From: CPC320 sp002336405
GTDB lineage: Bacteria; Pseudomonadota; Alphaproteobacteria; Rhodobacterales; Rhodobacteraceae
Assembly: GCA_949372595.1 (NCBI GenBank)
Contig: CASIAN010000028.1
Coordinates: 6,759 to 70,758, forward strand
Length of the DNA stretch: 64,000 nucleotides
Direction of reading: 5' to 3'
Within the stretch, counting starts at the first letter, position 1. Each line of letters begins with the position of its first letter. Positions 8,077-15,321 of this stretch are shown here, piece by piece. Made by a program: the position numbers and the translations under genes. The notes under the pieces are model-generated. The model made no database searches. It saw nothing but the letters and a program-made list of their open reading frames with translations, and was not told the DNA's origin.

Positions 8077-9042
8077 ATGACAATTTCGGTAACGCATGAC
8101 CGGTTTAAATTGGCGCAGGTTTTCACGATCTCGCGTGGGTCGCGCAGCGAAATAAACGTGTTAACGGTACGGGTGACACGCGGTGGCGCAACGGGATGGG
8201 GCGAATGTGTGCCCTATGCGCGCTATGGCGAAACCCTTGAAAATGTGACCGCATTGATCACGGCGCTGCCCGATGGGATCGGCCGTGACGCGCTTCAGGA
8301 TCTAATGCCTGCCGGAGCCGCACGCAATGCGGTTGACTGCGCGCTGTGGGATCTCGAGGCAAAACAGACCGGTCGGCGGGTCTGGCAACTGGCGGGACTT
8401 TCGGTGCCGGGTCCGGAACTGACTGCTTACACGCTGTCGCTTGATACGCCCGAAAAAATGCGTGCAGAGGCTGCCAAACACGCCCACCGCCCGCTGTTGA
8501 AAATAAAACTTGGTACCGCGGATGATATGCCGCGCTTGCAAGCGGTACGGGCCGGTGCGCCCGACACCAAGATCATTGTCGACGCCAATGAAGGCTGGAG
8601 CGCCGAGGTCTATACTGATCTGGCTCCGCATCTTCTGCAGCTTGGCGTCGCCTTGGTAGAGCAGCCCGTGCCTGCCGGTGACGATGATGCTCTTTTGGGC
8701 ATGGCGCGGCCGGTACCAGTTTGTGCCGATGAAAGTTGTCACGACCGTGCCAGCCTGCCACAATTGCGTGGAAAATACGATATGGTGAATATCAAGCTTG
8801 ATAAAACTGGTGGTCTGACTGAAGCTTTGGCGCTGCGCCAGATGGCTTTGGCGGAAGGCTACGGCGTGATGATGGGCTGTATGATGGGATCATCTCTGGC
8901 AATGGCGCCCGCAACATTGGTGGCGCAGGGTGCGGCAGTGACAGACCTTGACGCGCCGCTGCTTCTGTCAGAAGACCGCGATCAAGTGTTGGGCTATGAT
9001 AGCCGTGGAGTTTATCCGCCCGAGGCGGCGCTTTGGGGTTAG
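8077..9042 (+). CDS. dgcA: N-acetyl-D-glutamate racemase DgcA (enolase superfamily)
   Basis: This 321-residue enzyme has the muconate-lactonising/dipeptide-epimerase architecture. The KxK motif (KIK, 142-144) and Lys240 in VNIKLDKTGG form the two-base racemisation pair. Metal ligands are Asp169 (VDANEG), Glu195 (LVEQPVP) and Asp218 (CADES). Sequence alone cannot separate dipeptide epimerase (L-Ala-D/L-Glu) from N-acetyl-Glu racemase. The tight pairing with a DUF1611 gene favours DgcA, which interconverts N-acetyl-D- and N-acetyl-L-glutamate. No signal peptide, so it is cytoplasmic. It lies between dgcN and the transaminase gene on the same strand. Confidence 0.85.
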   Translation: MTISVTHDRFKLAQVFTISRGSRSEINVLTVRVTRGGATGWGECVPYARYGETLENVTALITALPDGIGRDALQDLMPAGAARNAVDCALWDLEAKQTGRRVWQLAGLSVPGPELTAYTLSLDTPEKMRAEAAKHAHRPLLKIKLGTADDMPRLQAVRAGAPDTKIIVDANEGWSAEVYTDLAPHLLQLGVALVEQPVPAGDDDALLGMARPVPVCADESCHDRASLPQLRGKYDMVNIKLDKTGGLTEALALRQMALAEGYGVMMGCMMGSSLAMAPATLVAQGAAVTDLDAPLLLSEDRDQVLGYDSRGVYPPEAALWG

Positions 9043-9106
9043 CTTAATTCCTGTGCGGACAGCTTGAGCAGACAGATTTATGACAGATCGAAAGGAAGAC
9101 CTCCCG

Positions 9107-9970
9107 ATGACTAGAACCGTTTATTTGAATGGCGATTACCTGCCTGAAACAGAGGCCAAAGTTTCAATTTTTGACCGTGGCTTTCTCATGGCGGATGGCG
9201 TTTACGAGGTGACTAGCGTTCTGGATGGTAAATTGATTGACTTTGCCGGCCATGCCAAGCGGCTTGAACGGTCCTTGGGCGAATTGGATATGGTCAGCCC
9301 TGTCACGATGGATGATTTGCTAAGCATTCACCGTGAGTTGGTGACCCGCAACAACATCAACGAGGGATTGATCTATTTACAAATCACCCGGGGGGCGCCT
9401 GAAGATCGTGATTTTGCCTTTCCCGACCCGGACCAAACTGCACCGACATTGGTTTTGTTTACCCAAAACAAACCGGGTCTGGCCGATAGCCCGGTAGCGA
9501 AAAAAGGCATCAAAGTGATCAGTATTGACGACCTCCGTTGGGGTCGGCGCGATATCAAAACGGTGCAGCTGCTCTATCCATCGATGGGTAAGATGATGGC
9601 CAAAAAAGCTGGTGCAGATGATGCGTGGATGATCGAGGATGGCTTTGTCACCGAGGGTACCAGTAATAACGCGTATATTATCAAAGACGGCAAAATTATT
9701 ACCCGCCACCTCGGTACAGAAATTCTGCATGGTATCACCCGCGCGGCGGTTCTGCGATTTGCCCAAGAGGTGCAGATGGAGGTTGAGGAACGCAGCTTTA
9801 CGCTCGCCGAAGCCCAACTGGCTGACGAGGCGTTCATCACTTCGGCCAGTACCTTTGTGATGCCGGTTGTCGAAATTGATGGGGTTTCCTTGGGACAGGG
9901 TGTGCCCGGGCCGCTGGCGACCCGCCTGCGCGAAGTATACCTTGAGGAAACGCGCAAAGTCGCAATTTGA
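9107..9970 (+). CDS. dat: D-amino-acid transaminase (class IV PLP aminotransferase)
   Basis: The 287-residue product matches class IV aminotransferases of the D-alanine/D-glutamate type. It begins MTRTVYLNGDYLPETEAKVSIFDRGFLMADGVYEV. The PLP lysine is in RRDIKTVQLLYPS, and EGTSNNAYI follows as the phosphate-binding segment. Dat moves amino groups between D-amino acids and 2-oxo acids, so D-alanine can be turned into D-glutamate, which dgcN-dgcA could then process; that link is inferred from gene order. The start at 9107 is chosen over 9080 because AAGGAAG sits 8 nt upstream and it gives the usual length. Confidence 0.9.
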   Translation: MTRTVYLNGDYLPETEAKVSIFDRGFLMADGVYEVTSVLDGKLIDFAGHAKRLERSLGELDMVSPVTMDDLLSIHRELVTRNNINEGLIYLQITRGAPEDRDFAFPDPDQTAPTLVLFTQNKPGLADSPVAKKGIKVISIDDLRWGRRDIKTVQLLYPSMGKMMAKKAGADDAWMIEDGFVTEGTSNNAYIIKDGKIITRHLGTEILHGITRAAVLRFAQEVQMEVEERSFTLAEAQLADEAFITSASTFVMPVVEIDGVSLGQGVPGPLATRLREVYLEETRKVAI

Positions 9971-10040
9971 ACATGCGAGCTGATCAAGTTTACGGCCTTT
10001 GGTTCTCCCGTATCCGCGCCGTTGTAGCCCGGGTCGTCTT

Positions 10041-10361
10041 TTAAGGTTTTGAGGCGGGGGAAACGTTTTCCGCAAAAGCTTTGTCAAAGCTCTGTTTCTG
10101 GGTTGGAGAAGTCTCGGTTTGATGCTGTGCTCTCCATTGCGCCATGCTCATGCCGTAGAAACTTTCGCGGGCGGCGTCTTTCGACATGGTAATGCCGTGC
10201 GCTTGAGCGGCTTCTTGATACCAGCGCGATAAACAGTTGCGGCAGAAGCCTGCCAGGTTCATCAAGTCAATATTTTGTACGTCTTTGCGGTTTTGCATAA
10301 GATGTGTTTGCAATTGCCGAAAGGCAGCGGCTTCAAGTTCGATTTTTGTCTGTTTGTCCAT
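10041..10361 (-). CDS. DUF1244 family protein
   Basis: This 106-residue, mostly helical protein has the DUF1244 pattern: FRQLQTHLMQNRKDVQNIDLMNLAGFCRNCLSRWY, with the conserved CRNCLxxWY, followed by GxxxSKDxARExxYGM(S)xxxW. The function is unknown. The CxxC may bind a metal or sit near a small cofactor. It is convergent with the transaminase gene, with about 70 bp between the two stops. The family often neighbours pyk in Rhodobacterales, as it does here. Confidence 0.88.
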   Translation of the reverse strand: MDKQTKIELEAAAFRQLQTHLMQNRKDVQNIDLMNLAGFCRNCLSRWYQEAAQAHGITMSKDAARESFYGMSMAQWRAQHQTETSPTQKQSFDKAFAENVSPASKP

Positions 10362-10781
10362 GGAGCTCTCCTGATGTCTTGCTACTTTTTAACATAAGCC
10401 GCGCCTGAGAAACAGATCGTACTGAGTTCATAACAATCTGTCGACAGGCTTGATGTTGCGGGTTGGTTGCGTGGACACACGCTCAAAGCATTTATTTGCC
10501 TTATCGGTGTTTGAATGTTTAAGACCTTGCAGGTGCAGCAAATTCGGCTTGCCTGTGTTCGGATTTGGGCGTGTTTAAACAACGCAGCCCTGGCCGTATG
10601 GTCGCATCTGCGCAGTCATAGACTGGACCGCGATGGTGTCTTTGTATAATCAACGGGGCGTTCCATTAGGGCAGTAGGTTTGTAAAATAGTCATTATAGA
10701 GATTGATTAAAGGCCTGCGATAGAGCAGATACACACGAATTGTTAGCGATAACATGAACCGAAATGGCAGGAGACAGCGGA
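10362..10781. other. Intergenic region upstream of pyk
   Basis: About 420 bp without a credible gene. It must hold the promoters of the divergent DUF1244 gene and pyk. No known RNA family or strong hairpin was recognised. Confidence 0.5.
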
Positions 10782-12227
10782 ATGAGACATCTGAGAAAAG
10801 TAAAAATTGTTGCGACATTGGGGCCGGCCTCTAGCACCTATGACGTGATAAAAGACTTGCATCAGGCTGGTGCAGATGTGTTTCGCTTGAATATGAGCCA
10901 TGGCAGCCATGCCGAAATTCGCGACCGCCACCGTATCATTCGTGAAATTGAAAAAGAACTGGCAAGTCCGATTGCCATTCTCGCTGATCTTCAAGGCCCG
11001 AAACTGCGCGTTGGTACTTTTGCAAACGGTCAGGAGACACTGATTGAGGGCGCGTCTTTCCAGTTGGATCTGGACCCGCGCGAAGGTGATGTTGATCGGG
11101 TTTGTCTGCCGCACCGCGAGATTTTCTCGGCGCTTGAAGTGGGTGCACATCTGCTGGTGAATGATGGGAAAATCCGTCTTTTGGTCGAAGAATTCGGGAC
11201 TGATTTTGCCAAGTGCAAGGTTATTGCTGGCGGGGTTATCTCCAACCATAAAGGCGTGAATGTGCCGGATGTGGTTCTGCCTCTTGCGGCGCTGTCGCAA
11301 AAAGATCTCAAAGATCTGGAATTTGTTTGTGAGTTGGGGGTTGACTGGTTGGCGTTGTCGTTTGTGCAACGTCCCAGCGATGTGACCGAGGCAAAGGCAT
11401 TGATCGCCGGCCGTGCGGCTGTGATTTCCAAGATCGAAAAACCAGCAGCAATAGAAAATTTTGATGAAATTTTGACAGTGTCTGACGGGATTATGGTGGC
11501 GCGTGGTGACCTTGGCGTGGAACTGCCAGTGCAAAACGTACCACCGATGCAAAAGCGCATGGTGCGCAAATGCCGGGCGGCGGCCAAGCCTGTTATCGTG
11601 GCGACCCAGATGCTTGAATCGATGATAGATTCGCCAATGCCGACCCGGGCCGAGGTGTCAGATGTTGCAACTGCCATCTATGAGGGATCAGATGCGATTA
11701 TGCTCTCGGCCGAGTCTGCTGCAGGTTCGTTTCCGGTCGAGGCGGTTACCACCATGCACAATGTGGCCGTCGAAGTGGAAGGCGACCCAACGTATACTGA
11801 GATCATGAATTCGTCTCGCCGCCGTGAGCGGATCACGGTCCCGGACGGGATTGTCTCAGCCGCGCGCGAGATTGCCGAAAATGCCGATATCAAGGCGATC
11901 TGTTGCTTCACCCAATCGGGCACCACGGCACTTTTGACCGCTCGGGAACGTCCGAGTGTGCCCATTCTGGCGCTTTCACCGCTGGTTGATACCGGGCGCC
12001 GGTTGGCGTTGACCTGGGGCACGCACTGTGTGCTTGTCGAAGCAGTGCACCGCTTTAAAATGGCGGTTATGGCTGCCGTAACAGTGGCACGTGATCAAGG
12101 GTATGGCACGGCTGACGATAAAATTGTGGTGACCGCAGGGGTGCCGTTTAACGTCGAAGGCACGACCAATATCCTGCGGGTGGCGTCTTGTGATGAACGT
12201 TTGTTATCAGACACAGATTCTGAATAG
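10782..12227 (+). CDS. pyk: Pyruvate kinase
   Basis: The 481-residue enzyme converts phosphoenolpyruvate and ADP to pyruvate and ATP. Visible motifs are KIVATLGPASS at the N-terminus, FRLNMSHGSH, ILADLQGPKLRVG, and the catalytic signature ISKIEKPAAIENF followed by DGIMVARGDLGVELP and VATQMLESMI. The C-terminal domain has CFTQSGTTA and the sugar-phosphate-type effector loop region. The start at 10782 is chosen over 10764 because GGAG lies about 9 nt upstream and it gives the conserved N-terminus. It is followed by the L35-L20 ribosomal genes. Confidence 0.97.
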   Translation: MRHLRKVKIVATLGPASSTYDVIKDLHQAGADVFRLNMSHGSHAEIRDRHRIIREIEKELASPIAILADLQGPKLRVGTFANGQETLIEGASFQLDLDPREGDVDRVCLPHREIFSALEVGAHLLVNDGKIRLLVEEFGTDFAKCKVIAGGVISNHKGVNVPDVVLPLAALSQKDLKDLEFVCELGVDWLALSFVQRPSDVTEAKALIAGRAAVISKIEKPAAIENFDEILTVSDGIMVARGDLGVELPVQNVPPMQKRMVRKCRAAAKPVIVATQMLESMIDSPMPTRAEVSDVATAIYEGSDAIMLSAESAAGSFPVEAVTTMHNVAVEVEGDPTYTEIMNSSRRRERITVPDGIVSAAREIAENADIKAICCFTQSGTTALLTARERPSVPILALSPLVDTGRRLALTWGTHCVLVEAVHRFKMAVMAAVTVARDQGYGTADDKIVVTAGVPFNVEGTTNILRVASCDERLLSDTDSE

Positions 12228-12260
12228 CAGTCGGACACGCGGTGTGGTCTGTTTTGGGCT

Positions 12261-12300
12261 TGCCAGTTCGGGCTGGCAGGCATATACGAAGCGCTCGTAT
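12261..12300 (+). promoter_or_regulatory. Tandem hairpins in the rpmI leader
   Basis: Two stems sit close together in the 138-bp gap before rpmI. The first is TGCCAG-TTCGGG-CTGGCA (12261-12278) and the second ATACGA-AGCGC-TCGTAT (12284-12300). Neither is followed by a T-run, so they do not look like a simple terminator for pyk. L35-L20 operons in other bacteria are autoregulated by L20 binding to their leader; whether this leader does the same is inference. Confidence 0.4.
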
Positions 12301-12365
12301 GCACGTCCGGCCACAGAGGCATGCCGAGCCGTGTAGAGACCGACTTTGAATGATAGGAGACGGAA

Positions 12366-12566
12366 ATGCCCAAGATGAAGACGAAATCGAGCTGCAAAAA
12401 GCGGTTCAAAGTGACGGCCAGTGGCCGCGTGTTGGCCGGTCAGGCCGGTAAGCGCCACGGTATGATCAAACGCAGCACCAAGTTTATCCGCACAGCGCGC
12501 GGAACAACCACACTGTCGGCACCTGATGAGAAAATCATCAAGTCGATGATGCCCTACTCGCGCTAA
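12366..12566 (+). CDS. rpmI: 50S ribosomal protein L35
   Basis: This basic 66-residue protein starts MPKMKTKSSCKKRFKVTASGRV, the standard bL35 signature, and contains GKRHGMIKRSTKF. It is a component of the large ribosomal subunit. GATAGGAGACGGAA gives a strong Shine-Dalgarno sequence before the ATG. It is followed after 14 bp by rplT. Confidence 0.97.
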   Translation: MPKMKTKSSCKKRFKVTASGRVLAGQAGKRHGMIKRSTKFIRTARGTTTLSAPDEKIIKSMMPYSR

Positions 12567-12580
12567 GGAGGATTTGATCA

Positions 12581-12943
12581 ATGTCACGCGTTAAAGGTGG
12601 GACCGTTACCCACGCCCGTCATAAGAAAATCACCACCGCGGCAAAAGGCTATTATGGTCGTCGCAAGAACACCTTCAAGGTTGCTGCACAGGCGGTCGAC
12701 AAGGCCAATCAATATGCGACCCGCGACCGTCATAACCGCAAGCGCAATTTCCGCGCCTTGTGGATTCAGCGGATCAACGCGGCGGTACGCGCCCACGATG
12801 AGGCGCTGACGTATTCACGCTTTATTAACGGGCTGACGCTCGCCGGCATCGAAGTGGACCGCAAGGTTCTAGCTGATCTCGCGGTGCATGAGCCAGCTGC
12901 CTTCACGGCTATTGTTGTAAAGGCTCAGGCCGCACTGGCCTAA
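12581..12943 (+). CDS. rplT: 50S ribosomal protein L20
   Basis: The 120-residue protein has the bL20 pattern MSRVKGGTVTHARHKKI, then KGYYGRRKNTFKVAAQAV and RDRHNRKRNFRALWIQRINAAVR. L20 is needed early in assembly of the large subunit and, in several bacteria, represses its own operon. A strong ribosome site AAGGAGG precedes the ATG. A terminator follows. Confidence 0.98.
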   Translation: MSRVKGGTVTHARHKKITTAAKGYYGRRKNTFKVAAQAVDKANQYATRDRHNRKRNFRALWIQRINAAVRAHDEALTYSRFINGLTLAGIEVDRKVLADLAVHEPAAFTAIVVKAQAALA

Positions 12944-12965
12944 AGTTCCAAAATATTGTAAGAAA

Positions 12966-12996
12966 AGCCGCGTATTTGTTTGCGCGGTTTTTTTTA
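12966..12996 (+). terminator. Rho-independent terminator after rplT
   Basis: CCGCG at 12968-12972 pairs with CGCGG at 12983-12987, extended by flanking A-T pairs, and is followed by eight or nine T. It ends the rpmI-rplT transcript just before the methyltransferase gene. Confidence 0.85.
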
Positions 12997-13007
12997 TTGG
13001 ATATTGC

Positions 13008-13727
13008 ATGACTTCAGGAAATTATTTTCGCGATTACCTGCTTTTGACTGAAGACAAGTTGATGACCAAGATGGACCATTATCTTGATGTCTATCACCGG
13101 TTGTTGGCCCCCTGGAGATCTCAAGACATCAGTTTTTTGGAAATTGGCGTTTGGAAGGGTGGCTCCATAAAGATGTGGCAAGATTATTTTGGTGCGGCAA
13201 GCCGGTTGACCTTTCTCGATATCGATCCAGCCTGCAAAACTTTTGAGGTGCCCGGAATTGCGGTTGAAATTGGTGATCAGTCCGATCATGTTTTTTTGCA
13301 GAATATTGCTGTTACACATGGCCCTTTTGATATCATCATTGATGATGGTGGTCACAAGATGTATCAGCAAAAAGCAAGTTTTAACGCGCTGTGGCCGCAG
13401 CTTTCTGACGGGGGCCTCTATATTGTCGAGGACACCCACAGCAGTTATTGGCCGGGCTTTGGCGGGGGCTATCGGGCCCAGAAAAGCTTTATCGAGTTTT
13501 CAAAGGATTTGGTAGACCGTATGCACAGCTGGTACACCGATCAGGATGAGCTCTTTCCCTTTCACCCTATCGCAGAGGAGCTGTCGTCAGTTCAATTTTA
13601 CGATTCGATGGTGGTTTTTGAAAAAAAACTGAAATTAGAACCGCCCAAAACCATTGTGGCGAGGAATGGTGTAGTGACTGAGTCTCGAAAAATACTAGAG
13701 GTGCGAAAGCGAAAATCAGTTTTCTGA
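13008..13727 (+). CDS. Class I SAM-dependent methyltransferase, CmcI/macrocin type
   Basis: The 239-residue protein has a SAM-binding motif I FLEIGVWKGGSIKMW (about 44-58), an acidic end of beta-2 (FLDIDP), then DIIIDDGGHKMYQQ and GGLYIVEDTHSSYWPG. This layout is typical of the CmcI and mycinamicin/macrocin O-methyltransferase group, where the DDGGH region binds a divalent metal. The substrate is unknown; relatives act on sugars or antibiotics. No sugar-biosynthesis genes adjoin it. It begins 12 bp after the rplT terminator, so its promoter is unclear. Confidence 0.82.
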   Translation: MTSGNYFRDYLLLTEDKLMTKMDHYLDVYHRLLAPWRSQDISFLEIGVWKGGSIKMWQDYFGAASRLTFLDIDPACKTFEVPGIAVEIGDQSDHVFLQNIAVTHGPFDIIIDDGGHKMYQQKASFNALWPQLSDGGLYIVEDTHSSYWPGFGGGYRAQKSFIEFSKDLVDRMHSWYTDQDELFPFHPIAEELSSVQFYDSMVVFEKKLKLEPPKTIVARNGVVTESRKILEVRKRKSVF

Positions 13728-13805
13728 CTGTTTTGCCTCAACGCCTAGACGGTTGCGCAGAAATGCGAATGTGATAGCAGGGTGCCATGCAAGTGGAGAT
13801 CCCGC

Positions 13806-14879
13806 ATGGATGATCTGAGAGATAAATATCTGACCGCCATCATAGCGGCAGGCGACGAGGCGGCGCTGGAGGACCTGCGCCTGCAAGCAGTTGGCAAAAA
13901 AGGTGAAGTCAGCCTGAAAATGCGCGAATTGGGCAAGATGACCCCAGAACAACGGCAGAGCACCGGGCCTAAATTGAACGCGTTGAAAGATGAGATCAAC
14001 AGCGCATTGGCAGCCAAGAAAACGGCACTGTCGGATGCGGCGCTCAATCAGCGGCTTGAGGCGGAATGGCTTGACGTCACCTTGCCGGCGCGCGACCGGC
14101 GGCAGGGTACAATCCATCCGATCAGTCAGGTCAGCGAAGAAGTGGCAGCGATTTTCGCGGATATGGGCTTTGGGGTTGCCGAGGGCCCACGGATCGACAC
14201 TGATTGGTATAACTTTGATGCTCTTAATATCCCTGGCCATCATCCGGCACGCGCCGAGATGGACACGTTTTACATGCATCGCGCTGAGGATGATAATCGT
14301 CCGCCGCATGTTTTGCGCACCCATACCTCTCCGGTGCAGGTGCGTTCGATGGAAAAAATGGGCGCGCCGTTGCGCATCATTTGCCCTGGTGGCGTCTACC
14401 GTGCCGACTATGATCAGACCCACACGCCAATGTTTCATCAAGTTGAAGGGCTCGCGGTTGATAAAGACATCTCGATGGCCAATCTAAAATGGGTGCTGGA
14501 GGAGTTTGTGAAAGCGTTTTTCGAGGTGGACGATGTTGAACTGCGGTTTCGCGCCTCGCATTTCCCGTTTACCGAACCCTCGGCTGAGGTCGATATCCGC
14601 TGTTCTTGGGCGGGAGGGCAGTTGAAAGTTGGCGAGGGTGACGACTGGCTTGAAATTCTTGGTTCGGGGATGGTGCACCCCAAAGTGCTGGCTGCAGGTG
14701 GAATTGACCCTGACGAATGGCAGGGTTTCGCCTTTGGTATGGGGATCGATCGCATTGCGATGCTCAAATACGGTATTCCCGATTTGCGGGCGTTTTTCGA
14801 CAGTGATCTGCGCTGGCTGCGCCATTATGGCTTTGCCAGTCTTGACCAGCCTAATTTACACAGCGGGCTGAGCAGATGA
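13806..14879 (+). CDS. pheS: Phenylalanyl-tRNA synthetase alpha subunit
   Basis: The 357-residue subunit carries the class II catalytic core. It begins MDDLRDKYLTAIIAAGDE (coiled-coil tRNA-binding arm). Motif 2 includes ICPGGVYRADYDQTHTPMFHQVEG, and motif 3 lies in GFAFGMGIDRIAMLKYGIPDLR. PheS forms an alpha2-beta2 enzyme with PheT that charges tRNA-Phe. The start at 13806 is chosen because GGAG lies 9 nt upstream and the N-terminus fits the family; an ATG at 13782 is less likely. The stop overlaps the start of the next gene (ATGA). Confidence 0.97.
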   Translation: MDDLRDKYLTAIIAAGDEAALEDLRLQAVGKKGEVSLKMRELGKMTPEQRQSTGPKLNALKDEINSALAAKKTALSDAALNQRLEAEWLDVTLPARDRRQGTIHPISQVSEEVAAIFADMGFGVAEGPRIDTDWYNFDALNIPGHHPARAEMDTFYMHRAEDDNRPPHVLRTHTSPVQVRSMEKMGAPLRIICPGGVYRADYDQTHTPMFHQVEGLAVDKDISMANLKWVLEEFVKAFFEVDDVELRFRASHFPFTEPSAEVDIRCSWAGGQLKVGEGDDWLEILGSGMVHPKVLAAGGIDPDEWQGFAFGMGIDRIAMLKYGIPDLRAFFDSDLRWLRHYGFASLDQPNLHSGLSR

Positions 14880-15298
14880 CTGAAGACATGGAAGATCTGC
14901 AGGACGTCTATCCTGGCGCGGGTACATTTAAGTTTGGCGATAGCGCCACGATGTGTGAGCGGCTCAACGCATTGGTGCGGGCGGGGGCTAAAACGGCGTC
15001 GTGCGATGCTTTGGCCAATTACCAGACCGAACCTGAGGCTATGCCGAAACTGGGCCGTTGCGATATCGCCACCGATTGGGAAGATGTTCCTGCGCTGGTG
15101 ACACGCACGGTGCGTCTAGAAGAAATTCGCTTTTGTGATGTGAGCGAAGATACTGCGCTTGCACAGGGCGAAAATGCAGACCTTGCCGGTTGGCAAAAGG
15201 ATCATAAGGCGTTTTTTGAACGCAACGGCGGCTTTGATCCCGAAATGATGCTGCTGTTTGAACATTTTGAATTTGTTGAGGATCTGGCAGACCGCTGA
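14876..15298 (+). CDS. ASCH domain protein inside the pheST operon
   Basis: The 140-residue protein resembles ASCH-domain proteins. The pattern GAGTFKFGDSATMCERLNALVRAGAKTASCDAL matches the N-terminal GxxxFxFGDxxxMxxxLxxLVxxGxKxATxxxL. A central strand-rich part, VTRTVRLEEIRFCDVSEDTALAQGE, leads to WQKDHKAFFER. ASCH has a PUA-like fold thought to bind RNA or nucleosides; some members are amidohydrolases. No role is known for this copy. Its start overlaps the pheS stop by four bases and it ends 23 bp before pheT, so it is translated with the synthetase genes. Confidence 0.85.
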   Translation: MTEDMEDLQDVYPGAGTFKFGDSATMCERLNALVRAGAKTASCDALANYQTEPEAMPKLGRCDIATDWEDVPALVTRTVRLEEIRFCDVSEDTALAQGENADLAGWQKDHKAFFERNGGFDPEMMLLFEHFEFVEDLADR

Positions 15299-15321
15299 GC
15301 GGTGCCATTGGAGGAACGATC

